Under the pieces are notes generated by a model, which did not search any database, was not told the origin of the DNA, and saw nothing but the letters and a program-made list of their open reading frames with translations. Source: Segatella hominis (GTDB taxonomy: Bacteria > Bacteroidota > Bacteroidia > Bacteroidales > Bacteroidaceae). Taken from it: a DNA stretch of 64,000 bases. Every line of letters begins with the position of its first letter. The first letter of the stretch is position 1. Below are positions 1-9,094 of the stretch, piece after piece. Where the stretch lies: the NCBI RefSeq assembly GCF_004535825.1, contig NZ_SGVY01000001.1:62001-126000 (forward strand). The letters are read 5' to 3'. The position numbers and the translations under genes were made by a program.

Positions 1-580
1 AGTGATTGAGAAGGATGGAACCATCGCCGGCAAATATCGCAAGATGCACATTCCTGACGACCCAGCCTACTATGAGAAGTTCTACTTCACTCCTGGCGAC
101 CTCGGTTTCCTGCCTATTCAGACTTCCGTGGGCAAGCTCGGCGTGCTCGTCTGCTGGGACCAATGGTATCCAGAAGCAGCCCGTCTGATGGCTCTTCAGG
201 GAGCAGAAATCCTCATCTATCCTACAGCCATCGGCTACGCCAAGTATGATACGGAGGATGAACAGCAGCGCCAGCGTGAAGCATGGACCACTGTGATGAG
301 GGGCCACGCAGTTGCCAACGGCTTGCCTGTAGTAGCCGTCAATCGTGTTGGTTATGAACCAGATCCAAGCGAGCAGACAGGCGGAATCCAGTTCTGGGGC
401 AGCAGTTTCATTGCCGGTCCTCAGGGCGAGCTTCTTTACCGTGCCAGCGACAATGAAGAAGAAAGCATCGTGGCAGAAATCGACATCAAGCACAGTGAGG
501 ATGTGCGCCGCTGGTGGCCATTCCTCCGCGACCGTCGCATCGAGAACTACGGAGATATCACCAGGCGATTCATTGATTAA
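1..580 (+). CDS. aguB: N-carbamoylputrescine amidase, 5' end outside window
   Basis: C-terminal 193 codons of a nitrilase-superfamily amidohydrolase. The family member AguB hydrolyses N-carbamoylputrescine to putrescine, CO2 and ammonia in cytosolic polyamine synthesis from arginine via agmatine. Visible: the catalytic-lysine segment YRKMHIPDD near the left edge and the nucleophile segment LVCWDQWYPE (Cys codon at 152-154). The catalytic glutamate would lie upstream, outside the window. The frame is open at base 2, so the GTG there is not a true start. The specific substrate is inferred from the YRKMHIPDD and CWDQWYPE context typical of AguB; another carbon-nitrogen hydrolase is possible but less likely. 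Confidence 0.88.
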   Translation, partial: VIEKDGTIAGKYRKMHIPDDPAYYEKFYFTPGDLGFLPIQTSVGKLGVLVCWDQWYPEAARLMALQGAEILIYPTAIGYAKYDTEDEQQRQREAWTTVMRGHAVANGLPVVAVNRVGYEPDPSEQTGGIQFWGSSFIAGPQGELLYRASDNEEESIVAEIDIKHSEDVRRWWPFLRDRRIENYGDITRRFID

Positions 581-589
581 ACCGTTTTT

Positions 590-625
590 TGCCGGAAATT
601 CCGATAGAATATCGGGATTCCGGCA
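590..625 (+). terminator. Hairpin after aguB
   Basis: TGCCGGAAATTCCGATA (590-606) can pair with TATCGGGATTCCGGCA (610-625) with small bulges. No strong T tract follows (TACATATATATATAAGG), so it may be a weak terminator or an mRNA 3' end stabiliser before the AEC transporter at 661. Confidence 0.45.
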
Positions 626-660
626 TACATATATATATAAGGTATAGTTTTTCAGGATAA

Positions 661-1572
661 ATGGAGAATTTGGAAGTGATGGTGGTACTTTTCATCATCG
701 TAATTTTAGGTTACGTCGCCTGCAAGTTAGGATATATGGGCGACAAGTTTGACAAGAAGTTATCCAGCATGGTGGTAGATATCACCTGCCCTCTGCTGGT
801 GCTCTCGTCTGTAATGGGCGATGAGCTGCCCGACCGCACGCTCATCCTCCCGCTTTTGGGCGTAGGTTTCCTTACTTACATCCTTTTGCTTGTATTCGGT
901 TTCGGGGTGTCCCGTCTCATCACACGCAATCATGATGATCAGGGCATGATTGGCTTTGCCCTGATGTTTGCCAACGTAGGATTCATCGGCTACCCTATCG
1001 TGTCGAGCATTTTCGGTCCGAAGGCCATTTTCTATGCAGCCCTGCTCAACATGCCGAACACATTCTTTATCTTTACAGCAGGCGTCATGCTCATCAAGGG
1101 CGAGTACAGCATTAAGCAGTTCAATCCTAAGGTACTGTTTTCTCCGGCCCTTCTTGCTGCCTTCGGGGCTGCTCTCCTGGTAGCCTTCGGGGTTCATACT
1201 CCTGATATCATTGCACGTCCAGTAACGATGGTGGGCAATGTTACGGTTCCGGCGGCTCTGATGATTATCGGTTCCTCGATGGCCAAATTGCCGTTGAAGG
1301 AGATTATCGGCAGTCCGAAGGTATATCTTTCCTCGCTTCTGCGTCTTGTGGCAGTACCTCTGAGCATCTATTTTCTGTTCAGAGTATGTGGGGTAAGCGA
1401 TCAGGTCAACAACATTAATACGGTGGTCATTGCGATGCCTGTAGCGAGTTTCGGCACGATGTTCTGTCTGAAATACGGCCGCAATCCATCGCTCATCACC
1501 GAAATGACGTTCATCACCACGGTGGGCAGTATCATCACCATCCCGCTCATCACCCTCCTCTTTTCGAAATAA
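661..1572 (+). CDS. AEC family transporter (auxin efflux carrier/malate permease fold)
   Basis: 303-residue polytopic inner-membrane protein with about ten hydrophobic segments. The first is MVVLFIIVILGYVACKLGYM; the conserved glycine- and proline-rich stretch GFALMFANVGFIGYPI near residue 100 matches the Mem_trans (AEC) family. Bacterial AEC members export or exchange small organic acids or other anions; the substrate cannot be read from sequence. The start ATG at 661 follows the aguB hairpin by 35 bp, and the gene is closed by a clear terminator. Confidence 0.85.
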   Translation: MENLEVMVVLFIIVILGYVACKLGYMGDKFDKKLSSMVVDITCPLLVLSSVMGDELPDRTLILPLLGVGFLTYILLLVFGFGVSRLITRNHDDQGMIGFALMFANVGFIGYPIVSSIFGPKAIFYAALLNMPNTFFIFTAGVMLIKGEYSIKQFNPKVLFSPALLAAFGAALLVAFGVHTPDIIARPVTMVGNVTVPAALMIIGSSMAKLPLKEIIGSPKVYLSSLLRLVAVPLSIYFLFRVCGVSDQVNNINTVVIAMPVASFGTMFCLKYGRNPSLITEMTFITTVGSIITIPLITLLFSK

Positions 1573-1575
1573 AAG

Positions 1576-1616
1576 AATCCCCTGATGTAACAGAAAGCAT
1601 CAGGGGATTTTTATTT
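1576..1616 (+). terminator. Intrinsic terminator of the AEC transporter
   Basis: AATCCCCTGATG (1576-1587) pairs perfectly with CATCAGGGGATT (1598-1609), followed by a T-rich tail. Confidence 0.9.
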
Positions 1617-1662
1617 ACGCAATGACACCTTATTTTACACATTAAACGAAAAAACTCCTTCA

Positions 1663-1698
1663 TTTTTTCGTTATTCCCCGATTTTTGCTTTATCTTTG
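1663..1698 (+). promoter_or_regulatory. Bacteroidetes promoter for the barrel gene at 1733
   Basis: -7 box TATCTTTG at 1691-1698, with a T-rich -33 region (TTTTTTCG, 1663-1670) about 20 bp upstream. The leader is about 30 nt. Confidence 0.7.
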
Positions 1699-1732
1699 CA
1701 GCTATAATCCTTTACCAATCATATAAACAGAA

Positions 1733-3502
1733 ATGAAGATTAACAACATAACGAAAAAAAACCTGCTCCTCATCTCACTGGCGATGGTCAGCACTACTTA
1801 CCAGACACAAGCTGCACCGATTGAACATATCGGCGACAGATACATCATGCATCTACAGGAAATGGAACTCACCGGCGAAGAATCACTCCTCGACATACTT
1901 ATGATGTGCCCGGAAATCATCTCGCTCGACGGCAACAACATCATCGGCGGAGATCCCTTCGCCAACCTCTACGGCAAGTTCGTCATCCGTATTGACAACC
2001 AGGAATACGGACTCGATTACGCCACCTTCCTCCACCATTTCAAGGCTCGGGAGATAGAAACCATCAAGGTGTGCCAGAACGCTGAAGTGATGAAGGGATG
2101 CAGCAGTCTGAAGAAAGTCATCGACATCACGCTACGCAAGAAAGAGAACGGAACCACCGGCAGATGGGGACTCTTCGGTGATACCTACGGTGGCGCAAAA
2201 GGCATCGTCAGCGTCATCAGCCAGCAGGATAAACTCCGTGTGCTCAGTCATGTAGAAGGCAACTTCCAGCGCACCTCCAGCAGCGATAAGGACGCCTACC
2301 AGGGCATCTCAGGCATCACCGTGAACCACTACTCCCACGAGGGTGCCAAGCTCAATCTGCTCTGGACGCCTACCGCGAAGGATGTGCTCGAAATAGATGC
2401 GATGCAGACCTATACCCGCAACCATTTCACCCACACCCCGGCAGATTACGTGCGCGCCTATCATCTGCAGGCCGACTATACCCGCACGCTCGCCGACAAC
2501 GGCTCCAGCATCCTCTTCACCCTGGGTGCCGAGCACATCAGCGACAACGGCCGCACGCAGGAAGAAACCCAGACTGCGCCCTACCAGAACCACTCCACCT
2601 ACCCCTTCATGGTGGTAGAATACGCCACTCCGGTCATCACCTCCAATCTCTGGATTACGGCAGGATTCGAGGGAGGACTCTCCATCGAGAAGAACTGCAT
2701 TGCCGGCTACATCAACCATTCCAACTACCAGGATTTCTATGCCCAGCTGGATTACAACATCGGCAAGTGGGGATTCATGGCAGGCGACCGCTTCCGCATC
2801 ATCAACTTCCGACCTAAGCAGATAGCGCCCGAAGAGCACTGGAAGCATACCACCCACAACCATATCTACTCGGCAAGTGCCTATTACACCTTCACACCGG
2901 GACATACCCTGCAGGCCACCTACTGCCGCCGCATCTTCAATCCTGAGTTCGGCGATTTCGTAACCGCAGGCGATATGGAGGGTGCCTGGCAGCCGGTTTA
3001 TACTGCGGATATCGGCAACAGTATGGCCAACGTGATAGAACTCAAGCATACCTACAGCCGCCCAGCCTTCGTGCTCAGCACCTCGGTAAAGAACATTCAC
3101 CAGCACCAGCTCAACTCCATCCACGACAATACGCTCGGCATCGGAACCACCGCCTTCTGGCATAAGGGCATCATGCGCCTCACTGCCGGTATCAACTACT
3201 TCTGGCAGCGTAGCGAGACCCCTTCTGAGGAAACTCAGCAGCGCGATGCAGATTACAACCATTTTGCCGTATTCAAGCTGGCACCGCAGTTCACGTTAGC
3301 CGATGGCTGGCGCCTCACTTCCAACATCATCTGGTGCACGCGCCGCAGCAGCAATGCCTATACCCCGGCTAATCTCTATGCCGAAGTGGGAGTATATAAG
3401 AATCTGGGTAAGCACTGGACGCTTGAAGGCCGCTTCCACGACATGGCAAGCCAGCACTTTGGCAACCGCGCCGCCACCATCGGCTGCACCTATTATTTTT
3501 AA
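1733..3502 (+). CDS. TonB-dependent-receptor-like outer membrane barrel
   Basis: 589 residues. An N-terminal signal peptide is likely cleaved near residue 27 (TTYQTQAA). Residues 40-135 look like a short plug: a SLLDILMMCPEI segment, then FVIRIDNQEY, then EIETIKVCQNAEVMKGCSS, the usual plug order. The rest is aromatic, alternating beta-strand sequence ending in TIGCTYYF, a typical C-terminal barrel signal. No carboxypeptidase-like domain or clear TonB box is seen, and it is shorter than usual TonB receptors (650-1000). It stands alone with its own promoter and converges on the HmuR-like gene. Ligand unknown. Confidence 0.7.
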   Translation: MKINNITKKNLLLISLAMVSTTYQTQAAPIEHIGDRYIMHLQEMELTGEESLLDILMMCPEIISLDGNNIIGGDPFANLYGKFVIRIDNQEYGLDYATFLHHFKAREIETIKVCQNAEVMKGCSSLKKVIDITLRKKENGTTGRWGLFGDTYGGAKGIVSVISQQDKLRVLSHVEGNFQRTSSSDKDAYQGISGITVNHYSHEGAKLNLLWTPTAKDVLEIDAMQTYTRNHFTHTPADYVRAYHLQADYTRTLADNGSSILFTLGAEHISDNGRTQEETQTAPYQNHSTYPFMVVEYATPVITSNLWITAGFEGGLSIEKNCIAGYINHSNYQDFYAQLDYNIGKWGFMAGDRFRIINFRPKQIAPEEHWKHTTHNHIYSASAYYTFTPGHTLQATYCRRIFNPEFGDFVTAGDMEGAWQPVYTADIGNSMANVIELKHTYSRPAFVLSTSVKNIHQHQLNSIHDNTLGIGTTAFWHKGIMRLTAGINYFWQRSETPSEETQQRDADYNHFAVFKLAPQFTLADGWRLTSNIIWCTRRSSNAYTPANLYAEVGVYKNLGKHWTLEGRFHDMASQHFGNRAATIGCTYYF

Positions 3503-3587
3503 CCCTCTTTTCTCACCTATCGCCAACGGCTTTATTTACGAGAAACAGAGAGGATACTGACTTCCAAAGAGAGAAGACTCTCAGAGA

Positions 3588-3725
3588 GAGGACTTTCAAA
3601 AAAGTTTTTTCAATGAAAGAAGAAAGAAAAGAGAAAGAGGACTTTCAAGGAAGATTTTTCAAGAAAGAGAAGAGAAAGAGAGGACTTTCAAGGAAGATGT
3701 TTCAAGAAAGAAAAGAGAAGCGAAA
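3588..3725. repeat. Purine-rich imperfect tandem repeats (three units)
   Basis: The gap 3503-3864 holds three units, each beginning GAGGACTTTCAA, at 3588, 3637 and 3680 (49 and 43 bp apart). Each continues with a T-rich TTTTTTCAA-like stretch and a long GA-rich AAGAAAGAAAAGAGAAA block. No ORF of note is present; a terminator closes the region. Confidence 0.75.
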
Positions 3726-3749
3726 GAAAAAAAGAAAATAGAAAAAAAC

Positions 3750-3795
3750 AAATCCCAATCCTTTGGAATCAATTCCGTGGATTGGGATTTTTATT
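3750..3795. terminator. Bidirectional terminator between convergent barrel genes
   Basis: AATCCCAATCC (3751-3761) pairs with GGATTGGGATT (3779-3789); the loop carries a second small stem GGAATCAATTCC. T tract on the plus side and A tract upstream give a terminator on both strands. Confidence 0.85.
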
Positions 3796-3864
3796 ATGCA
3801 GAAGAAATTATAGTTAATTTCAGTAAGTTTTCTAAAGACAACTTGAGAATTTTCTAAATGAACA

Positions 3865-5844
3865 TTAGAAAAACTTGTCAATATCAATGGAGACTCCTAT
3901 CTGGAAGGTCACACCATCCGTAATCGGACTGTTCAGATAATAAAACTTAGGCTTATAACCGAAGAGATTATCCAGCGCAGCATTCACCTTCACCGCCTTG
4001 CCGATGCGCTGCACCAGCGAGAGTTTCCAGAGGGTGTAGGCAGGATATTCCACGGAGATCGTGCCCTTGCTCACATCATAATAGTCCTTGTATTCCACAT
4101 TCTCCACGCCCGAAAGCACACGCCCCTGCAAACCGATGTTCAGCCCATAGTTGCTGCTTATCTGGCGATCGTAGTCCATGCGAACGTTCAGCGCATGCTC
4201 ACGGGCAGGAATATACTGGTTGTTGATGGAATTCCCGTCCTTGTCCTTCGCCAGCTGCTCCTTCGTATAAGCATAAGTGATGCGAGCACCCAGACCATTG
4301 TTCCATTTCGCCTGTGCCCCTACTTCACCACCACACACGCTGTAGTCGTCCAGATTAGAATAAGGCAGGTAAGGCAGCTTGTCTTCCGCCGTCTTGAAAT
4401 AAGGAGCCGCCGTAGAAAGTTTGTTCTTCACCTTATTATAATATATAGAGGCCGTATAGTTGTAGTGGCCCTTAGTATATTCGGCCGAGAGATTGAAGTT
4501 GTGGCTCACCTCCGATTTCAGATGCTCGTTGCCCTCCACGATCCAGATGCCCGACATATCGAAGTTGTAGTACTTCTCCTTCAGCGTAGGCGCCCTGAAT
4601 CCCATACCATAGCCGGCACGGATGGCAAGATTGCGCAATGGCTTGTAACAAACGTTCAGCTTCGGCGTGAGATGAGAATCCTTGCCATCGGAGAAATAGT
4701 CGTAGCGCAGCGCACCCACCAGTTCCCACTGGTCGTTGAGGCGCCAGTCGTACTGAGCAAAGAGATCCCAACTGTCCTGCTTCCTGGTTTCTCCCTCCAG
4801 ATTGGTGTTGTAGAGATAGTCGTGCAGCAGGTCGGAACCCACGGTCAGCACGTCGCCACCCCCAAAAGTATGATTGTAGAGCAGGCGGAAGGAATTCTGC
4901 ACATTACTGTAGTCACGGATGTCCAGACGGGTGATGCGCTGATAGTCCGACTTGTCATACTGGTCGAACGCATAACTTGCCTGCAGGTCGTCAGCATCCG
5001 AAATCTGCCAGTTCATGCGCAGACCGCCCGAGAAGTCACGGTAGCGCTCAGGCTGGTCGGCCGACCTCACTGTTTCACGGAAGAAATATCCCGCACGCCC
5101 CGTCAGACTGAAGTTGCTGGCAGGACTCCACGTCAACTGCTCCTTCAGATTGACCGTCTTATCCCCATACACCGTAGAGATGATGCGGGTCACGGGATTC
5201 GCCGCACTGTGCACATCGTAATTGTCCATGCGGTTGAAGTGGGCAGAGAGCATATTGTTCCAGTGTTTGGAGTTCAGCCCCCACGTAGCCCCATATCGCT
5301 GCTCGTTGTGCTTAGCATATCGGGCATTCACGTTGAGCGTCCAGGGCTGTCGGTTGCGCTTGGTGATGATGTTGATCACGCCGCCCGTAGCATTGCTGCC
5401 GTAGAGCGCCGAAGCCGCACCCTTCACGATCTCGATACGTTCCACATTATCCATGTTCAGACGGGTGAAATCCACATCGTCCATCGTCTCTCCCGCCAGT
5501 CTCTCGCCGTCCACGAGAAAGAGCACACCCTGTCCTCCGAAACCGGAGAAGTTGAGATGGGTCTGCTGGTTCATCGCATACGAGAATTCCACGCCCGGCA
5601 ATTCCTGTTGCAGCAAGTCCTGCACATTGGTAGCATCCAGTCGGGCAAGTTCGCGTGCATTGATCACGCGCGTCTGAATCGGCGTGTTCTTCAGGAATTT
5701 AGGCGTACGAGTGCCTGTCACCACCACCTCGTTGAGGTCGAACTGGCGACAAACGGAGTCCACGTAAGCATCATCCGAGTCCATCGCAGCCGCAGCCGGC
5801 GCCGTCCCAGCCATGAGCATGGAGAATAAAATATATTTCTTCAT
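3865..5844 (-). CDS. TonB-dependent outer membrane receptor, HmuR-like (probable haem uptake)
   Basis: 659 residues: signal peptide MKKYILFSMLMAGTAPAAAA, TonB-box-like DLNEVVVTGTRTP at residues 36-48, plug at about 50-160 (LARLDATNVQDLLQQELPG, GERLAGETM, RIEIVKGAASALYGSNA), then a 22-strand-type barrel ending in a terminal Phe. The barrel contains the FRAP motif of haem receptors (GFRAPTLKE), but where many have NPDL this protein reads GNEHLKSE. It is last in a minus-strand operon, 46 bp after an HmuY-like lipoprotein, the same pairing as hmuYR of Porphyromonas. Haem as ligand is inferred from that pairing; a cobalamin or other iron-complex ligand is not excluded. Confidence 0.8.
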   Translation of the reverse strand: MKKYILFSMLMAGTAPAAAAMDSDDAYVDSVCRQFDLNEVVVTGTRTPKFLKNTPIQTRVINARELARLDATNVQDLLQQELPGVEFSYAMNQQTHLNFSGFGGQGVLFLVDGERLAGETMDDVDFTRLNMDNVERIEIVKGAASALYGSNATGGVINIITKRNRQPWTLNVNARYAKHNEQRYGATWGLNSKHWNNMLSAHFNRMDNYDVHSAANPVTRIISTVYGDKTVNLKEQLTWSPASNFSLTGRAGYFFRETVRSADQPERYRDFSGGLRMNWQISDADDLQASYAFDQYDKSDYQRITRLDIRDYSNVQNSFRLLYNHTFGGGDVLTVGSDLLHDYLYNTNLEGETRKQDSWDLFAQYDWRLNDQWELVGALRYDYFSDGKDSHLTPKLNVCYKPLRNLAIRAGYGMGFRAPTLKEKYYNFDMSGIWIVEGNEHLKSEVSHNFNLSAEYTKGHYNYTASIYYNKVKNKLSTAAPYFKTAEDKLPYLPYSNLDDYSVCGGEVGAQAKWNNGLGARITYAYTKEQLAKDKDGNSINNQYIPAREHALNVRMDYDRQISSNYGLNIGLQGRVLSGVENVEYKDYYDVSKGTISVEYPAYTLWKLSLVQRIGKAVKVNAALDNLFGYKPKFYYLNSPITDGVTFQIGVSIDIDKFF

Positions 5845-5890
5845 TGTTATTTCTAAAAATCAGGATTGCATCGGAAACCCGTTGCATTTA

Positions 5891-6718
5891 CTAATAAGGA
5901 TACTTGTAGTTGATGGTGAGAAAACACTTCTTTCCCTCCTGCGACAGATAGTTTTCCAGCTGCAGGGCAGCATAAGTACCATCCTTGAGGCGCAGGATAA
6001 ACACATGATTGTTCATGCTGAAGGCAGGCGGCATAGGTGGAATTTTCATGCTGAGCCATGATGAGAGCACCTTGTTCACGCAGATGCCCTGCGAAGGCAC
6101 GTAGCCCATCAGCATCAGGTCCTGACTGTCCCACACCAGGTTCTCGCTCCATTCATCCTCCTGGAAGTTCATGTTTCTGAAAGCCTCGCTGCTCTCCGGC
6201 AGTTCGTCCATCGAAGTATAGGAAGTCTCCAGCACCGCCCCGCCGTTGGTTCTCACATTGTTACGGTGTACGGCCAAGGTCCATTCCTCAGGCTCCTCCT
6301 GCCCCTCAGTAGGCGTATAATAAGAGAAGGTGTTCTTCTTGATTCCCTCTCCGAAGACATCAAACCAGTACATATATTGTCCCGCCTTTCTGCCCTGTGT
6401 AGCCGCCTCATGTCCCGCCTCCGACTCGTCCTTCTCGCCGGTGGCAGTCATCGGAATCGGGTAAGCCGCAAATTCCGTCTGCGCCTTCATCAGCGCCTCC
6501 TCATCCCCCGCCTCAGTGAGTCGCTGCAGCAGGTTCAGGTCCACATAATACCAGTCTGTCCAACTGGTAGCATCTATCAGAAGCTGACCTTTCGCCGGCA
6601 CTATCTCCTTCGGCTGGTCGTAGATATCGTCAAAAATACCGTTGCAGGAAGTGAGCATCAGGATTCCCACTCCAGCAACGGTCATTTTGAGATGATTCAT
6701 GATTGAATGAAATATCAT
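5891..6718 (-). CDS. HmuY-family lipoprotein (probable haem binding)
   Basis: 275 residues from ATG 6718, or 269 from the second ATG at 6700, which gives the tidier lipoprotein signal (MNHLKMTVAGVGILML, lipobox LTSC). HmuY-family features are the N-terminal SWTDWYYVDLN segment, then WTLAVHRNNVRTNGG, and a C-terminal beta region. HmuY proteins are surface lipoproteins that strip haem from host haemoproteins and pass it to HmuR. The gene lies between the calycin-like gene (22 bp) and the TonB receptor (46 bp), so the three are likely co-transcribed. The axial haem ligands cannot be assigned here. Confidence 0.8.
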   Translation of the reverse strand: MIFHSIMNHLKMTVAGVGILMLTSCNGIFDDIYDQPKEIVPAKGQLLIDATSWTDWYYVDLNLLQRLTEAGDEEALMKAQTEFAAYPIPMTATGEKDESEAGHEAATQGRKAGQYMYWFDVFGEGIKKNTFSYYTPTEGQEEPEEWTLAVHRNNVRTNGGAVLETSYTSMDELPESSEAFRNMNFQEDEWSENLVWDSQDLMLMGYVPSQGICVNKVLSSWLSMKIPPMPPAFSMNNHVFILRLKDGTYAALQLENYLSQEGKKCFLTINYKYPY

Positions 6719-6740
6719 CTGCTAAACAAGTTTATCAAAA

Positions 6741-7742
6741 TTATTTTTTTAGGAATTTCTTACCGTTGATGATGACCACACCCTTGTAGTTGTCACCTAC
6801 CAGCTGACCCTGCAGGTTGTACATCTTTCCTTTGCCCTTAGCCGTCTGGCTCTTCACTGCACCGATGCCGTTGGTCACCGCCTTGAAGTTGGTTGAGATA
6901 TAGAAAGGCATAGCCCCCATCTGGAATCTGTTGATGATGTCGCTCACCTTGCTGCCTTCATACTTCACGAGGATATTATTGTCCTTCTCGGCGTTGAAGC
7001 TATAATCATTGTCCATATTCATGCTTCCGCCCTTGCAGACAACGTGGAATTTCAGACCGTCGTTCTTGTAGTCACGATAGAAACCACCCTTCGCCTCATC
7101 GTAGATAAGCCCCTTGATGGTGTAAGTGCCGAGAGTCATATTGCCCATCACAGTATTGTCAAGCGTATAGGTAGGCACGGTCACGTCCATCTTCTGCGTC
7201 TCGCCATCCATATACTTGCGCACCTGATAAGTAACGCCCGCATTCTCATAATTCATCATACCGCCAATGCTCACAGCTATCGGACTGCTCACTTCCTTGA
7301 TGTAGTAAGACTTGATGCTGTAGGTGAGCGGTAAAGGCATCTTGCCATATTTGAACACCACTTTCAGCGTGAGCGAATTGTCAGCCATATTATAAGTACC
7401 GGTAAGCGAAGAACCGGTGATGGATTTCTCCTCATTATTCACAGTCACCTTGGCGCTGAAAGTCTGTTCAGCCATCGTAATGACATGATTTTCGCCCTTA
7501 GTAAACGTCACATTCTCGATAGTGAACGAAGGGATGGTAGCCATACCTTCCATAGCAGGGAACGTGATGTTGCCAGCCGACATGCTGACCATTTCAAATT
7601 TCACCGTATCGCTCTCGCAAGGAGTATTCTGGCCCATCACAGCCATTTCAGAAGCACCGGAAAACTTCAGAGCACCATGCATCTGAGCCGACATAGAGGA
7701 AGCCAACATAGTGGCAAAAATAAGCGTAAAGAATTTCTTCAT
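6741..7742 (-). CDS. Secreted calycin-like two-domain protein with short C-terminal sorting-like tail
   Basis: 333 residues from ATG 7742 (MKKFFTLIFATMLASSMSAQ signal peptide); an upstream in-frame TTG at 7751 is unlikely. Two beta-rich calycin-like segments follow at about 25-150 and 150-290 (the second contains TYTIKGLIYDEAKGGFYRDY). The protein ends with a detached tail reading YNLQGQLVGDNYKGVVIING then KKFLKK, seen again in the CotH protein at 57715. First gene of the HmuY/HmuR-like operon, so a periplasmic or surface role in haem or metal handling is inferred; no ligand residues are recognised. Confidence 0.7.
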   Translation of the reverse strand: MKKFFTLIFATMLASSMSAQMHGALKFSGASEMAVMGQNTPCESDTVKFEMVSMSAGNITFPAMEGMATIPSFTIENVTFTKGENHVITMAEQTFSAKVTVNNEEKSITGSSLTGTYNMADNSLTLKVVFKYGKMPLPLTYSIKSYYIKEVSSPIAVSIGGMMNYENAGVTYQVRKYMDGETQKMDVTVPTYTLDNTVMGNMTLGTYTIKGLIYDEAKGGFYRDYKNDGLKFHVVCKGGSMNMDNDYSFNAEKDNNILVKYEGSKVSDIINRFQMGAMPFYISTNFKAVTNGIGAVKSQTAKGKGKMYNLQGQLVGDNYKGVVIINGKKFLKK

Positions 7743-7860
7743 TTTATACAATCTTTCGTTTAAATTACTAATCTATTACCTTTTATTGAGTTGTTCCCTT
7801 GATGGGGAAGAACAGAGGAATCGGCAGCCCGTCACAGGCCTCCAGTTCCTTTTCGGGGTG

Positions 7861-7868
7861 CAAAGATA
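7861..7868 (-). promoter_or_regulatory. -7 box of the calycin/HmuY/TonB operon
   Basis: CAAAGATA on the plus strand reads TATCTTTG on the minus strand. A TTGCAC (plus 7886-7891) sits at about the -33 position. The leader to ATG 7742 is about 115 nt. No Fur box was recognised by eye. Confidence 0.6.
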
Positions 7869-7905
7869 CAAGGTTTCTCCGGAATGTGCAATACCTAAAA
7901 ATATG

Positions 7906-7945
7906 TATTCCGCCTAATCCCCATTTGTAGGTATTAGACGGAATA
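7906..7945 (-). terminator. Inverted repeat after the membrane protein gene
   Basis: TATTCCGCCTAAT (7906-7918) pairs with ATTAGACGGAATA (7933-7945). On the minus strand it follows the stop at 7957 and is followed by ATATTTTTAGG, so it can act as a weak terminator between the two operons. Confidence 0.6.
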
Positions 7946-7956
7946 TCTCTAAAATT

Positions 7957-8937
7957 CTAATCCACGATTTCAGCAGTTTGGTCTTTGCCGCTGTAGAACC
8001 AGAAGCCGGCTATCAGACCGACGAAAACCACCAGGATTCCCACCATCTCCACGACGTGATTTCCCGGGTCCACCCATATCTCCTTGAAGAAGCCGTTGCG
8101 TGCAGCAATCTCCACAGCCGACCAGAGCACGATCACGTTGGCAAGCGCCATTCTCAGGTTTCTGCCCCAGCTCTTAATGTGCAGTTCCTTCTTGAATATC
8201 ATGCCCGAACCTATCAGGCAGAGAATGCCCACGGCGTAGGTAATAGGATGAGTAGAACCGAGGAAGACAGGGTCGTAGCAGAACATGAGCAGCAGATACA
8301 AACCCCACATCATGATGTTCCATTCCATGAAGGTGACGATGGCAGGATGATGAGCCATCGGACGCAGTTCCACACGTTCTTTCACGCCACAGTGGTTTTG
8401 AATCCAACGGATGAAATCGCAGCCCGTTTTGGTGCAGAACACGTACATCACGATAAACATCATCCACATACCGAAAGAGGCAGGCATGATGAGGTATTCA
8501 GGTCTGGAGCCACGTATTTCTTTAAGTTCCGCACGTCCGAATTCCTCGATGGGAGTACCATTGAGCGTATAAGTATGATGAACCCCTACACCATTCACAT
8601 ATTCCGTAGCCGTCTGCACGATACCGTTGCCCACCAGGTCGCAGTGCACGCCGTATCTCTGAGCGTAGTAGGCGAAGAGGAATTCCACCCATCCGGTCCA
8701 GAAGAGCAGTGCACCTGTCATTCCATAGCAAGTCTGTTTCGTATCCCCTTTCACGAACACGCCGCAGATGGCGACGATGAGTCCCACAAAACCCATCGCG
8801 AAAGCCGAGTAGTGCAGCGTGGTAGGTTCGAGCGTATGTTCCATGATGATCATGAGCGCATGTCCGAGCGGCATCAGGAGCAGGATGATGAGGATAGATC
8901 CGATGGTCTTTCCCCAATACAAATTCTTCATTTCCAT
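7957..8937 (-). CDS. Polytopic inner membrane protein of unknown function
   Basis: 326 residues from ATG 8937 (MEMKNLYWGKTIGSIL); an ATG at 8931 is equally possible. About seven to eight hydrophobic segments, e.g. IGSILIILLLMPLGHALMII near the N-terminus and MVGILVVFVGLIAGFWFY at the C-terminus, with a loop rich in charged and aromatic residues near 110-160. No transporter or enzyme motif recognised. It has its own promoter with -7 TACCTTTG (plus 9000-9007). No functional call is made. Confidence 0.75.
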   Translation of the reverse strand: MEMKNLYWGKTIGSILIILLLMPLGHALMIIMEHTLEPTTLHYSAFAMGFVGLIVAICGVFVKGDTKQTCYGMTGALLFWTGWVEFLFAYYAQRYGVHCDLVGNGIVQTATEYVNGVGVHHTYTLNGTPIEEFGRAELKEIRGSRPEYLIMPASFGMWMMFIVMYVFCTKTGCDFIRWIQNHCGVKERVELRPMAHHPAIVTFMEWNIMMWGLYLLLMFCYDPVFLGSTHPITYAVGILCLIGSGMIFKKELHIKSWGRNLRMALANVIVLWSAVEIAARNGFFKEIWVDPGNHVVEMVGILVVFVGLIAGFWFYSGKDQTAEIVD

Positions 8938-9094
8938 TCTTAAAAGTCTAAATAGTAAATTGTTATAAATTAATGAATCACTGATATAAAATTGAGTTGC
9001 AAAGGTACTACTATTTAGACAGATTCGCAATACTTACAAATAATGATTTTGGGAAAAGTGAGGGGTCATCAGAAATAATGACCACGACCGGAAA

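Noticed and set aside
2309-3262. 317-codon open frame antisense to the small barrel gene
   Set aside because: Shadow of a real outer-membrane protein; no family features.
4195-5829. 544-codon open frame antisense to the HmuR-like receptor
   Set aside because: Shadow frame: the opposite strand encodes a full TonB receptor with signal peptide, plug and barrel motifs; this frame has no domain.
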